NCBI GenBank assembly: GCA_033439295.1
Contig: JAVTLE010000021.1
Location: 2,852,009-2,916,008 of the forward strand
Source: Deuterostichococcus epilithicus
Taxonomy: Eukaryota; Chlorophyta; Trebouxiophyceae; Prasiolales; Stichococcaceae
Direction of reading: 5' to 3'
Length of the DNA stretch: 64,000 nt
Shown in pieces: positions 46,856 to 59,145 of the stretch (the first letter of the stretch is position 1; every line of letters starts with the position of its first letter). The translations under genes were made by a program, and so were the position numbers. The notes under the pieces are model-generated. The model ran no database searches. It was not told where the DNA came from and saw only the letters and a list, made by a program, of their open reading frames with translations.

Positions 46856-48554
46856 ATGTCGAGTCAGAATCCGAACGAGTTTGGCAGCGCCGACGACGGC
46901 AAGGCTGCGGGCGACTGGCCGCCGGCGCCCCCTGGCACCACAAAGGGCAACGGCGACGCGCCGCCGGCGTGGCAGAAGGCGAGTGATCAGGCTTGACGAA
47001 TGCTTCGCTGTCCTAGTCGGCCGTACGAGGTGTCTCGAATGCTGCATGTCTGGCGTAGTAGCGCCAACTCTTGCAATCCCCAGTACAGCGGCAAGCTGTC
47101 AGGCACGCCGTGCGAGGGGCCGCGACCGGCGAGCGAGGCTGCGCTGCTGCTGATTAGTGCATGATCTGTGTCTACACTCTCTGCCCGCAGCTCCACTCTG
47201 TCGGATCACTGCATCCTCAAAGTTGTGCTGCTTCCTGCTGAGCATGCACAGTTGTCGGCATGTGTGCCTTGCAGCTCGGCCTCCGAGATCTGGCTTGTGG
47301 CCCCTGGCGGCCCTCGCACCGTACATGCGGCGGCTGCGGCGGCATGAGTTGATCGGTCGTTTCCGAACCCCTCTGGTGCCAGACTTGGCGTCTCAATCCT
47401 CTGCCTGCCTTCGCAGACAGCAATCATCGCAGCAACGGCAGCAGTCGGGCTCCTGGGTGTGGTCGTCATCGCCAAGAAGCGCTCTGGCAAGAGCGACGAT
47501 GAGATCAAGGACGACCTGAAGCGTGCGGTGCGTGACCAAAAGCTCAGTGTCTGAGTACGGCCGCACTCAAGCACGACCGCAACATCTGATAACAGTCTCG
47601 CTGCACAGTGGTGTTGTGCGCCTCTTCAGACACCCTTGTGCCGGCAGGACACATTGCATGCAGCCCTCCTCTTGCAGCCCTCCTCTGCGACCCTCCTCCC
47701 ACCCCCCCTTCTCCTACTTTCATGTACCTCGTTCGCTGTGCAGGGCAAGGAGACGAAGTCCGCGGCGACCAAGGCGGCGAAGAAGGGCGCTGAGAAGGCA
47801 GGGGAGACGTCGAGGGACCTCTGGGGGCTCGGCAAGACAAAGGCAGCAGAGGTGTGCGATCCGCTCGACGCCAGCCTTCAAACATGCGAACCCTGCACAT
47901 GCCGTGCCTTGCGGTCTGCCATAATTGGATGCTCAAAGCTCAGCGCTGTTCCAGGGCTGATGCCTCTCGTGCGTTCTTCCTCCACAGGCAAAGGAGGACT
48001 TCCCGGGCAACGCGAAGAAGCTCGCAGACGACATCAAGACCGCTGGCTGGGAGGGCGGCAAGGATGTCAAGCGCGGCGCGCAGGTGTGTTCGTGTGAAAT
48101 CGCAAGTGACCCTGAGTCTAGGGCAGACAAGGCTGTGCAGAAGCGGCGCCTGGCGCTGTGGGTGGCCATGGCCAGCGGGGGAGGACAGTGGTTGCTCTCT
48201 GACATGCGCCAGGTGGCAGCCGGGCTGTGTCTGCTGCCTGTTGCGTATCATCTGACAATTTTTCGGTGCGCTGTGCAGGCGGCCGCCAACAAGGTGCAGG
48301 GTCTCTGGGAGGAGGAGGCAGCCCCCAACTATGGCTTCCTGGGCTGGCGCCACGTACGTATCCCCTTTCCAGCTGTCTCCGTCCAGCAAAGCAGTCACAC
48401 GGCGGTCCCTGCAGTCATGGCCTCGAGCTTCTTGGCATGCACAGCATGCGTTGTGTGTGCTATCCATGGCAGAGGGTCCGCATGCGTAGATGCTGATGTT
48501 CTTTTGTGGCATGTACAGCTGCCGGGCGCCAAGCCCACATACGGCAAGAAGTGA
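46856..48554 (+). CDS. Small Lys/Ala-rich membrane-anchored protein, unknown function (6 exons)
   Basis: Not recognised. Exons: 46856-46978, 47417-47527, 47744-47851, 47988-48083, 48279-48353, 48519-48554; 182 aa, all junctions phase 0. The first 41 residues are hydrophilic and Pro/Gly-rich (exon 1). Exon 2 opens with one hydrophobic helix, TAIIAATAAVGLLGVVVIAK. The rest is a long amphipathic, Lys/Ala/Glu-rich region (SAATKAAKKGAEKAG, AKEDFPGNAKKLADD, KDVKRGAQAAANK) that resembles LEA-type or lipid-surface helices, ending in NYGFLGWRH and a basic PTYGKK tail. Exons 3 to 5 each encode one similar helical block, as in repeat-built proteins. Exon 1 ends at a GC donor (GCGAGT). A stress- or membrane-protecting role is only a guess. 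Confidence 0.8.
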
Positions 48555-49365
48555 GCGGCCACACCACATGGGCTCGAGAGTCGTTCCCACCACCCGTAAG
48601 ATTTCAAAGGGGCTGTGTGGCTGCGTCAGCATCTACCAGACGCACTCATCTACGGGATGCAATGCGAAGAGAAGGTTGTTTGCGGCTGTTTCTGGGCGTT
48701 TAAAACGTAGACACAGGTTTTGCCCGAGGCTCAATTTTGGTTCATAGCATTGCAGATTGGGCTTTTTGATGGAAAATTTCATGACCATGACACGTCACCT
48801 ATACATACCCAGATGTATCACATTTTCACAGTGATTGTCCTTTGTTGAGGCACGGAGCAGAAAGTCTGGTCACAGCAACCAGCTAGGAGTTATTTCCACC
48901 AAAGCACACACACCCCTGTGACTTGTTTCTCCTGCCGTTTTTCGCGAGAGCGAGCTGCCTATGTCTGTCGAGGAACAGTTAGATACCGTAGCTTCTCAGA
49001 CAAATTCAGATGATGTACATGAACAGTTTGTGTTGCAGATGAAGCCTTGCGCACAAGACGACTTCCACCTTGATTTCAGTCGGTAACATTCCTGCCATAT
49101 GCTGCCGCGTCCAATGTTCAATAAACTTGAAACAATTGTTCCAATGCACTAATTAACAAACAGCAACTTATTGCTTGTTCCTGTACTGAATCACCAAAAA
49201 AAAAGCAGAGCAAGCTTCCAGAGTCTATCGTAACACTCTACGTGTGAGAAGCACAGACTTGCGCACAACCCTAAACCGCCTCCAGTTCGGCGTCCGGCCA
49301 ACATCTCTCCACAGCATCATGAACTCTCACAGGATACGTGTGCCACGCTCGCGAGGCTGACCAGC
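48555..49365. other. Convergent 3' region
   Basis: A tail-to-tail spacer, relatively A/T-rich (48740-49230), holding the 3' UTRs of both flanking genes. No gene or RNA recognised. Confidence 0.4.
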
Positions 49366-52300
49366 TCACAACGTGTTCAGCTTCGGGTAGTCAGTCGCCA
49401 GTTCATCCCGCGAGTAGTAGTCTCCCTCCTCCTGGGGCGTCCAGAGCACCTCCACCGCCAGCACCTGCAGATGCGGTGGGTCAATGCCTGATGAGAATGT
49501 TTCAGCAGTCTTGTGCATGGCATGTCTGGTGCGACTTGCAGCAAGCAAAGCAAGCCGGCAAGGAGGCACACGCACCTGGTCGGAGCGCAGGGAGCCGAGG
49601 CGGTTGAGCGCGGCGCGCAGCTGCTCCTGGTTGGTGATGTTGGGCACCTTGAGGTCGCCCTCCGACGCCACCAGCAGCGTGACCACGATCAGCTCGTCGC
49701 CAGTGGGGCCCTGGCTGCGTGAGCCGAAGCGGCCCTGCGAGGTTAGGAGACAAATCAGCGGAGCCTACATAGCTCGTGTCCACATGGAGCAGGGTTGATG
49801 CACACCAGGATGGGAGCCACGTCACTCCATGCAAGTCGAACCCACTGACCGCAGCCTCGCCGTGAAAAGTCGAAGGCATGGCTGTAAGAGCAGCTAAGTG
49901 TATCACTCGCACGCACCTGCTCCGAGGTGTTGCGGGTGCGGCCAGACACGTTCATCAGCGTCTCTTCCTGAAACTTGCCGCGCTCCCGCATGGACGCCTG
50001 CAAGGGGAACCGACAGTCACCGTGCAAGCTTCAAAAGTCCACCGATCACGTGCATGGACATGTAGATGCGCAGCAACAGGGGCGCACTGCGCCAAAAGCG
50101 TCATCCCGGTCTTGTCTTGGCTCCAGCGCCAGATGCAGCATGTGTGCTGTAGGTGCAGCAGGCGGGATGCGGCAGGCACGCCATGGCCATCCGGCGGCAA
50201 CAAACACGAGAGTCACTGCAGCATGCATGGCAGCATTGACGCCGAGCAGCCGATGCCCACCTCGTTAAAGCGCTCCTCAGCGGCGTCGAGGCCGCGCACG
50301 CCCTTGGTGCTCGCGGCGCCGTAGATGCAGTACTCCGGGTGCCGCAGCAGCGCCAGCACCGTCTCTGCGTGTGACCAGACATGTTTTGGATCAATCCGTC
50401 TCGGAGGACTGTGTGCCAGCATCTGGAGGGGCTGCTGATCTCCAAGGGATAGGGGAGCCCTAGCTCAGAGCTTGACACAGCATGATGCACTGCAGCTGGG
50501 GACCGTACGAGTGAGGCGGACTCGAGGGAGGGCCACGACAGCAGCCGCGGTTGGACAGCCGTGCTGCCCAGCTGAGTCAGCAGCAACGGCTACGACTGTG
50601 AGCCGCTTGGAGTGCTGCCCACCTTGAAGCACATAGTTGAGGCCGTCGCTGGTGTTGGTGTCGGCACGTTTGGCGATGCGCTCCAGTTCCCGCTTGAGAC
50701 TGATCGCCGTGCCCGTCAGCCCGATCTGCACCTTGGACACTGTGCAGCGGCCATAGCCTGCGGCAAGCAGCACACAGGGGGTGTCATGTGCTCTAGGCAG
50801 TTCTGCGGATCCCAAGACGGAACAGACCCAAGCAGATGCACAGGGCAGCACACGTACAACTCATGCAGGGAGCGCAGGTGCTGCAGTGCCACAAAATAGG
50901 TTTCAAGCCCCTCACCTGACTCATCGGAGCCGCCGCCGGTGAGCTGCGGCAGCAGCTGCAGCGCGGCAAAGCCCAGCACGCCGAGCACGAGCAGAGTGAA
51001 CAGGCCGCCGCCGCCGCCAGTGGAGACCACCGGGGCGCCGTAGCCGTAGCCGCCGCCGTAGCCGTAGCCGCCGCCGTAGCCCCAGCCGCCAAAGCTGAAC
51101 GACGTCTGCGGCATGACGGTGATGGAGGGCGCGGAAGACGCGCCGCCGTAGCCGCGGCTGTAGGAGCTGCCTGCAGGGCGGGCAGCAGCTATTGCCTTAG
51201 GGCTAGTTACGTGTCGTGGGCTGAACGTGGCAAGGCGGGGTGGAGCCGGCGCAGATGGCGTGCGGGAGCGAGCGGGGGCGACGTGCAGGGGCGGCTGGTG
51301 ATGGAAGCGGCCCGCGAGCTGACAGCAGGAGCGGCCCGCGAGCTGACAGCGGGGGCGGCTCATGAGCTGACAGCGGGAGCGGCTCGAGGTCTGACAGCCG
51401 GAGCAGCTCGCGATCTGACAGCGGGAGCGGCTCGAGATCTGATAGCAGGAACGGCTCGCGATCTGACGGCGGGAGCGCTTCGTGAGCTGACAGAGAGGCT
51501 CGCGAGCTGCGCGAGCTGAAAGCGAAGGAGGCTCGCAAGCTTCCTGGGCGCAGTGCCAGGAGTGCATCGCCGCACTCCACACGTGTGATGTGAAAGCTGG
51601 CTTGCAGGGGGTTGCTGGACAATCATCGTGTCGGACAGGCGTCAGTGCAGGGGAGGGGGCACTTGAATGGTCAGCTGCGCACCTCCGCCCGAGTAGCCGC
51701 GGCTGTAGCTGCCTCCGCCTCCGCCGCTGCGGCTCATGCCGCCGCTGTAGCCGCCGCTGCGGGCTGAGCTGAAGGAGCTGCCGCCAACGCGGCCGCCGCT
51801 GCGGGCTGCCCAGGCGCTGTCGCCAAATGGCGCAAATGCCTGCAATCGACCGTGCCATCGCGTCAACATGACGCACTGGATGCGCAAAACATTCCAGCTG
51901 CACCTGAACAGCTGCTCATGCTCAAGTCTCGCAGGTACGACTGACCACGCATGTATGTGCCCACAGCGATGATCAATACCCCGCAGCACAGGTGTCTCGT
52001 CAGCAGTTCTGCAGCTGCGGTTGCACAGAGGCGCAGAACATGACACAAGAGATCGACGAGTCCAGTGCGAGAGGGTGTCACACCATGGCAACTGCCAGTG
52101 CGAAGACGACCGCGCCCTTGGCAAGGCGCTGTCCAAACTGCCACCAGGCCGGAGTCGTCGATTGGTCCTGGGCCGGCGAGGTGACCACCTCGACCTCGAC
52201 CTGATTCAGGGGCTGCACGTCGATGATTCCACCATCGTTCCTGTCACAGTCCGGGAACGGCTGACTGGCTGCCTGCTGCTTGTGCTGGGTTGCTTGGCAT

Positions 52301-52455
52301 CTCAGCTGCTGCCGTGTCCTCCGCAGTGGCTGCAGCGTCGGCGAGTGCTGGATCAGAGTGCAAGGTCTCTGCAACCGGAAGGCCGGTCTGTGTTGGTGCG
52401 ATGCAACGGACGCTGGGCGGAGCTGGACCCGCGAGGCCATCATCGTCGTTGCCAT
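49366..52455 (-). CDS. DUF1517 plastid protein (FLAP1-like, 8 exons)
   Basis: Member of the DUF1517 family found in cyanobacteria and plastids; a plant member (FLAP1) is linked to acclimation to fluctuating light, and assignment to that member is tentative. Exons: 52084-52455, 51683-51839, 50916-51170, 50623-50757, 50261-50364, 49917-49997, 49576-49734, 49366-49464; 453 aa. The N-terminus is a transit peptide of about 70 residues, then a hydrophobic segment (RLAKGAVVFALAVAM). A Gly/Ser/Tyr-rich stretch (GGRVGGSSFSSARSGGYSGG, GYGGGYGYGGGYGYG) leads to a membrane helix (LFTLLVLGVLGFAALQLLP). The conserved domain reads VSKVQIGLTG, LKRELERIAKRADT, LALLRHPEYCIYGA, FQEETLMNVSG, LIVVTLLVASEG and VLAVEVLWTPQEEGD. 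It is head to head with the MBOAT gene. Confidence 0.9.
51307..51498. repeat. 24-bp minisatellite, 8 units, in DUF1517 intron 2
   Basis: Eight contiguous, diverged 24-bp units lie inside the intron 51171-51682. On the plus strand they stay open and would read as AARELTAG-like octapeptides, because 24 is a multiple of three. They are antisense to, and spliced out of, the DUF1517 transcript. Confidence 0.9.
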
Positions 52456-52942
52456 GCTGGCTGTTTCAAGACTTTGATGGAGCGCAGAATTGCAAAGTGT
52501 TTGTGAACCGATCCTTGCGTCACTGCGCTGTCAGCAGCGGTTGCGTGCGCTGTCTCCCGAAGCCTCGCTGTCTAAAGATCTCGTAATCTACTGCCACGTC
52601 CGTAGCTGCCAAGATCCTGGCGTGCTGCGCTCTGCGACGGAGCGCGGCTTTGCCCAATCCCCTCTGTTTCCCTGCAAACGGTCGAACAATACCTGGCAGG
52701 AGATACGCGTGCTTTGAGTGCAACGTTGTGACCTTTGGTCTGAACTTGCCTCAAAGCCTTGGTACTTGGTTCCTTGAGCGTGGCAACAAACTGAGCTGCG
52801 AACGGGTGGTTGCGATCGGCATTCGCATTTGCAAATTGCAAATGAAGTGGCTGTGCTGTGAAGGGCTAGCACGGGATCCGTCATCTGCGCACGCACTCTC
52901 TGCCGGCGCTGCCGCAGAAGGAATTGGGGTCAGCTGAGTGCG
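52456..52942. promoter_or_regulatory. Divergent promoter region, DUF1517 / MBOAT, with palindrome
   Basis: 487 bp between head-to-head genes. At 52826-52844 lies a perfect palindrome with 9-bp arms, CATTTGCAA-A-TTGCAAATG, about 100 bp upstream of the MBOAT start used here and 371 bp upstream of DUF1517. It resembles a transcription-factor dimer site. Confidence 0.5.
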
Positions 52943-55900
52943 ATGCTGGTGGAAGGGGCCTGTAGCCCAACGCGTTTCGTTACAGCCAGGCGGATCGAGT
53001 ATGCACTCTACGCTGTGGTGCGCTGCCGCTTTGGCGAGGCTGTCCTGCCAAGCGCAGACCAATCGCTTCCATGCGCCACAATGAATGCACTCTGTGAATT
53101 TTTACCCACTGTGCAGGCCGTCGGATCAGCGCTTGTATCCTTCATTGTCCGGGGCTACAGCTTTTCAGCACAGTTTGATGCAAGCGGAAATCGCGCCGGA
53201 CAGTTGGCGGGCCTACGTGTCGGCTGGCTGCTGGGCCGCAGCAATGTAAGCCTTTAAGCCCTCAAACCCTGGAGCTGCAGCGCCAGCCGCGCGTTGTTTT
53301 TGCGAGACATGTCGGATTCAGCGGTTGCCGAGACAGCAGTTAGGGCTCTGGTGTGATGCACATGACGCTGCATGGTGCAGGATCTGTCTGACATTCAGTG
53401 GCGGATGTTTCGAGAGGGGCTGCCAGCGGCCACGGCCGCCATGACGGCGTTCGCCGCCGCCAGTCGCACGGTGAGCTTGTGCGTCCCTGCCACATGCTGC
53501 CATTTGGCACCTTTCCAGAGCTCGCACGGCCCAGAGGATCCTGTCACGTATACTCGCTGTGCGGTGCATGATGTGGAATTCGCACGACCTATCGCGTACG
53601 ACCTACCGCAGGTCCAGCGTTGGGCTCCAGGAGCGCACACAGCCTTCAGCTTACTCTTCTCGCTGTGCTACATAGGTGAGGCCAGTAGTTGCAGCACGAC
53701 GATGCTTTGTTGACCCTCATCCCGTCACACACCGTCTGAGCGAGCTGGTTTGCGATCCCTCTTGCAGGCTTCCTGCACGGCACGACAGTGCTCTTCCCGC
53801 TGCTGCTCAGTGCCGGTGCCTTCCTGCTGGCCCGCGCCACCGCCGGCACAGCAGTCGGGTGCATGCCTCGGCAACCTGCTCCGCAACTGCGCTTTGCATC
53901 GGCACCACCACAGCAGCTGAGCACTCGTCAGGCGGCCCTGCAGGAACTCGAGAAAGCGCCCTCGCAACGCGCTGGGATTGCCAGAACAGAACGCGACCAC
54001 TGTCTCAACTGGTCACAACTCTGAGCAAGCTCCGCCTCGTTGCAGCCCGGCCTGCATCTGGACATTCGCCTGCGGCAGCCTGCTGGCTGCGCGCGTCTGG
54101 GATGGCGGCAGCTATGGGGCGCTGGCGCCGCGGCTGGCAGCGCTGGACGGCTACAGGTGTGCCCTCGGCGCATGGCTCTTTGCGCCCAGCTGCGTCTGTA
54201 CTTGAGGCGGGGCCTTGTTCGCGTGTCCTGTCTGGCTCGTCCCGCAGCAAGGGAAGCTTTCTGCGCCAGACCTGTCCGGCGCCGCCGGCGCAGCAGCGGA
54301 GGCGTGGTCAGTAGCGATGTCTGTTGCCAGCGGTACTGCTGTGGTCCAGCCTGCATCAAAACCTCTCGTCAGGAAGGAAGCCAGCGTCCATAGATGCTTT
54401 GGATCATGATGTTCGGGGCGTGTGACACTGAGCCAAGCTGCGTGACATGTGCCACTGGACTGGCAGATCGTGCAACTGAGCTGCGGCCACCCAGCTGCCC
54501 GGTCTTTGACTGCGTGTCTTTCGCGGACCACGTAGCGACCCAGGCGCCGAGCGCGTCAGCGCTGGTCCACCTTCCCAGGAGGCCGGCCGCCGCTGGCATG
54601 TAGCACGAACCTCGAGTGTCAAGCCACATTCTGCTTAAATGCCCCACGTAGCTGCTTTCACCAGCTAGACGGCTCTGCAGTACCAGATGACCATGCTAGA
54701 CAGGCGGTGCCGCTGGCGCAGGGGGCCGGTGCGGTGGCACATCACGTACAACCTGGTGCTGCTGCGGCTGGTCAGCTTCGCCATGGACTTGCACTGGGCG
54801 CGGCGGATCGGGGAGGCCGGCGGGAAACAGCAGCCGCTGCAGCAGCAGCAGGGACGACCCGCTGATCAGGACAGCCTCAAGGTGGGTGTTGCAGGGCATC
54901 GCATGAACTGAAGGCTAGACTGGTTTGGCGCTCTGTGCCCACACTCGTACGGACCACATACCCAAGCCAGCCCGTTCGCTGGCTTCCCCTCTCCTCTCCT
55001 CTCTTCTTCTCGCACACCCAGATGTCTGCTCGAAGACACCCGACATGGTGGACCGCGACCCGCAGGCGCAGGCCGTGCCGGCGAGGGCGCTGGAAGAGTA
55101 TAGTGCAGTTCGTTTCTTTGAGTACGTGTTCTACCCGCCGCTGTACCTGGCGGGTCCCACGCTCACCTTCAACACCTTTGCCAGCCAGCAGCGCGCCCGC
55201 CGCGCCATCGGCGTCAGAAAGGTGATCCAACTTAAGCCTTTGCCAGCCAGACGCGCGCCCGCCGCGCCGTCAGCAACACGTGTGCAACGATTGCTAGCTG
55301 CATCTTGGCCTTGCGATGTGTTTTTAGCCTTTGTGCTCCCTCTTGCTGCCTCGAGCCTCAACGACGACGAATCCAAGCATCTGAGATTCCGCGGCAGGCA
55401 CAGACGTCTCTGTGCTGCTGCTGCAGGTGGCGGTGTACGCGGCGAGGTGGCTGGCGACGCTCCTGTGCCTGGAGGTGCTGACGCACACGCTGTACTTCAA
55501 CGCAGTGGCGCGCTTTGGTCTGCCTGCCTGGCGGGCAACGGCGCTGGCGGGCCACCCTGCAGTCACGCCGCTGCTGGCGGCCCTCACTGGCTGGTGAGCA
55601 GAGGGAATCAAGTGGCCAGCCTTGCCCGGTGACAGGTGATACATGGGGGTTGACAGGGTTGACAGTGCTGCTATGGCTGCCGCCGTCAAAGCAACCTCCT
55701 TGCACCAGGTCTTCACCTAATAAAGACTTCTTGGACGCAGGTGGGTGCTGAGCTTCATGTGGCTCAAGTTCACGGTGGTGTGGCGCTTCTTTCGGCTCGC
55801 TGCGCTGGCGGCCGGCGTTGACGTGCCAGAGAACATCCGGCGGTGCTTCGCCAACAACTACGACATCGAGGTCTGCGACGCTGTTCCTGCCGCTGTGGCT

Positions 55901-56823
55901 GCAGCTGTGTTCCGGCAGGATGAGATCGCTTGCTGATGCTTTAACGCCGACGCTGCGGTGCCAGCTGCCTTTTGCAAGCGCTGCCACGTGATGCACACGA
56001 CAACAACCTTGCGGGCTGGCAGCTGTGAACACACGACTGATGTCATCGCTCTCGGGAATGCCGTTCGTGCGCAGGGCTTTTGGCGCAATTGGCACGCGTC
56101 CTTCAACCTGTGGCTGGTGCGCTACCTGTACGTGCCGCTGGGCGGCGGCGCCTGGCGGGCGCTCAACGTGTGGCCCGTCTTCACCTTCGTCGCCATGTGG
56201 CACGACCTGGAGTGGCGGCTGCTGGCCTGGGCCTGGCTGTCCTCCCTGCTGTTCGCCCCCGAGCTGGTGCCCTCCCCGCAACGGTTTCCGCACCCATGTG
56301 CATGCCTCTTAAACCCTGGACCCCAATGGATGAACTTAAGGCAGGTCTCCAAGTTTGGCTCGCACACGGGACCGTCCATCAGCTGCTTGGTGTCACAAGC
56401 AACACAATGTGCAGTCCTCGTCTGCCTGGCAGAGCCACAAACGTGCAGCAGCCAAACCCTTTGATCATTTAATCCGCGCGCGTATCTAGGATCCTGTTGC
56501 GCATGCTGGTACAGGGCGCAAAGTGGCTGGCGAGGCAGCCAGCGCTGAGGCGACTGCGGAAGCACTCTGCCTGGCGCCACCTGTGCGCCGCGGCGGCGGC
56601 GCTCAACATCGCTGGCCTGATGGCTGCCAATCTAGCTGGTTTCGTGGTGGGACCTTCCGGCCTGGTGCCGCTGCTCCGGGAATTGCTGGCGCAACCAGCG
56701 TTTGTGGCGGCGGCGCTGTTTGTGTTTTACGCAGCGGCGCACCTCATGTTTGGTCTGCGGGAACGAGAGGCGGCCCTCGGCCGGCGACTTTGTGCTCTGG
56801 ATGCTGTGCACAAGTCACTGTAA
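52943..56823 (+). CDS. GUP1: MBOAT acyltransferase, GUP1/HHAT-like (12 exons)
   Basis: Multi-span membrane-bound O-acyltransferase; yeast GUP1 remodels GPI-anchor lipids, animal HHAT palmitoylates Hedgehog. Exons: 52943-53017, 53117-53245, 53381-53470, 53612-53675, 53768-53858, 54046-54156, 54722-54881, 55036-55221, 55427-55593, 55741-55870, 56075-56266, 56515-56823; 567 aa. GUP1 blocks in order: DLSDIQWRMFREGLP, YRGPVRWHITYN with LRLVSFAMDLHWA, YPPLYLAGPTLTFNTFASQ, WLKFTVVWRFFRLAALA, FWRNWHASFNLWLVRYLYVP and the active-site His in MWHDLEW (about residue 444), ending NIAGLMAANLAGFVVG. The N-terminus (MLVEGACSP, then RRIEYALYAV), the acceptor of exon 8 and the donor/acceptor pair between the last two exons (alternative 56290/56490) are less certain. 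Confidence 0.87.
55178..55275 (+). repeat. Copy of the end of MBOAT exon 8 in the following intron
   Basis: The last about 40 coding bases of exon 8 (55178-55216) recur at about 55238-55275, just inside the intron, with a few changes and small deletions (CCTTTGCCAGCCAG start, CGCGCCCGCCGCGCC core). The spacing is about 60 bp. Confidence 0.82.
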
Positions 56824-57458
56824 GGCGTACTTGACACTCCTGTATTGCAGGGGATGATTTTTGCAGGCTGAGGCACTGCTCAATGACGCTGCGGCGCAAG
56901 TTGCCATGCTTGCCTGCCCAAACCCTGGCGTGCATCGATAGATTCGAGCGCAACGCTTCAGTCCTGCATTCACATTGCAGACCAGGCTTCTCCCAGCGTC
57001 AGCTACACGTGCAGGACGGTCCCTCCCTTGGGCGTCGAGTTCACCTATCGGCAGTGAGGTTTGAGAGTGTGGGCCTTCAGACGGTTCGTTGGCGCCGCAT
57101 CGTTCTGCCACTTGGAACAACAGATCTTGTTTCAACGTGTCCGGAGCGCGGCGTCGTATTTGGCTGCTCTGCCACAGCGCAAGACGCAACCCGTTGGCAT
57201 CGGTTTCGGAAGACGTTGAAACGGTTGTTCAGGTCCATCAGCGTCGGCTGCACCACCGGCAAAGGAACCATTATATTTGGTGAACGACAGCTCATCACGC
57301 TGGCGCCCAAGGGCTGGTCCGCAGGTGGGAGGCTGTTCATGTCACGGCGGCCCGCCGTGCCGCCGCCCTTGCCTTGGAGGCTTGTTGCATAAGGCTTTCT
57401 GCTTGACCCCGCAATTACGAGGCTTGCGAGTCGAAGCCCGCCATTGTTGTTATGTTCG
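56824..57458. other. Spacer between MBOAT and TSR2 genes
   Basis: The MBOAT stop codon is embedded in a TGTAA (56819-56823). A plus-strand open frame of about 170 codons crosses most of this stretch but shows no family motif, so it is not called. It is the likely TSR2 promoter. Confidence 0.4.
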
Positions 57459-59145
57459 ATGCCACGGCTGCACCCTCATGACGGGACTGCACCCACACCT
57501 GATGCCGTCACCACAACCGGTTTGCAATTGATGGATGATACAACATTGCAACCAACGTCGTTCGTGCCGCAGCCGCGGCCAAGAGTGCCGCGGCGCCGGT
57601 CGGGCTGTCGCTGCCGCCAGCACAGCGGCCTGGCTTCGAGGAGGGCGCCGTCATCATCTTCCAGCGCTGGACGGCGCTGCAGCTGGCTGTGGGACAGGTG
57701 ACTGTGTCACGTCTGCGGCGCATGAATGCTGGCTACTTTACGTTGCCCAGGCTGCCCCACAGAGACCTGCTGCTGGGACTCCCGGCACGCAGCAAACAGG
57801 CTGCCACCCGCCAGTATGTTCGTTGCAGCGGCGCTGCAACAGCACCAGCTCCTGCGCAGGGCTGGGGTGGGCCGGACAGTGAGGCCAAGGCAGACGCCCT
57901 CATCCGCGATGTTCTTCAGTGGTTCTACGACAATAAAGGTGTGTGGGGCATGGGTGCTCGTGGGACGGTGCTCCTGCCGCGGCGATGCCTGCCGTGCTGA
58001 GTAGCGTATTGAGCAGCCTTAAAACCACAGCAGCCCCTCTGAGTGCGGCCCCTGCCATCGAGGCAAGACGCGCACCTCGGCAGCAGGTGGCGCTGCAACC
58101 CGTGCGCATTGATGTTTCGATTGGGCACGCTTTGTTACCGGTTCTCCATGGGATGTTCCATATGATACGCTGAGATGGTCTGAATGAATCATGATGCATG
58201 CGGCGCAGAGCACTATGCGGACGACCTGGAGGTCGACATAGAGGAGATCATGTCGGCAGACTTCAACTGCGAGCTGGAGGATGGCTCCCCCAGCCTGGTG
58301 TGTAGGATGCCTACAGCCTCTGCCCCATCAGGTTGACATATGCAGCGGGCGGCTGACTTCGAGCAGCTCTTGCGTTGCGCTGACATTGCCAACATGTCTG
58401 GGGCGCGGTGAACGTCCCCTCGTAGCATTTGCCGCCATGCCGAGCTTGTCGTCTGAATTGCCCCATGCAGGTGGCGAAGGCACTGCTGCGGCTGTGGCAG
58501 GGCTGCTGTGCTGGGGACCTGTCGGAGCTGCAGCGGCTGCGCGCTGCAGTGCACCCGGGCCACAACGCGGCCGCTGCGTCCGTGGCGCAGGTAAGCCGCC
58601 TCGATTGCCTGTCCGAGGGGAGATTGTTCCGCCAGGGTGCCCGGCGGACGTGAGCGCCTTGACGGCTGGCGCAGTATTGCGCAGGAAGCGGCTTTAGAAA
58701 CTCTCCCATGAAGGATAGCCTGATGTGTGGGCCGTCCCTGCACGCACAGGCGCAGGCGGGTGGCGGCAGCGGCAGCGACAGCTCGGGGTCGGACGGTGAC
58801 AGCGACGGCAGCGAGGCCATGGACGAGGATGCGCCGGCCCCGCCCTCGTCGCAGCCGCGCCGCCCCCCGCCGCAGGTGCACACCCCATGTGCAAACAGTT
58901 TGCAAGTGCTTTGCAGGTGAGTACCAGAGCCGCCGCGATCTGTTGTTGGATGGCGTGGCTGCGGTTTCCCGTGATCGTGAGTGGCGGGGGTGCGATCACA
59001 TGCGACCTGGATAATCGACACGGAGATCTGATCATTGCCGCGCATGCAGGGAACATGATGGTCACAAGATTGTCTGATATGCACTTGGCGACTGCAGATC
59101 GACGAGGATGGCTTCCAGACGGTGCAGCGGCGGCCGCGGAGATGA
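57459..59145 (+). CDS. TSR2: TSR2, pre-rRNA processing / eS26 chaperone (7 exons)
   Basis: TSR2 escorts ribosomal protein eS26 into the small subunit and is needed for 20S pre-rRNA processing. Exons: 57459-57519, 57573-57697, 57860-57938, 58209-58297, 58471-58590, 58750-58875, 59098-59145; 215 aa. Family blocks: FEEGAVIIFQRWTALQLAVG, GWGGPDSEAKADALIRDVL with QWFYDN, HYADDLEVDIEEIMSADFNC and ELEDGS, and LLRLWQGCCAGDLSELQRL. An acidic low-complexity stretch (GSDSSGSDGDSDGSE) precedes the terminal DEDGFQTVQRRPRR, the usual TSR2 ending. The first exon is uncertain: it was chosen because MPRLHPHDG ends in a phase-1 donor that fits the second exon, whose own frame has no ATG. Confidence 0.87.

Noticed and set aside
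56883-57392. Plus-strand frame of about 170 codons between MBOAT and TSR2
   Set aside because: No recognisable motif, unusual composition and no splice or promoter context; it could be chance in GC-rich DNA.
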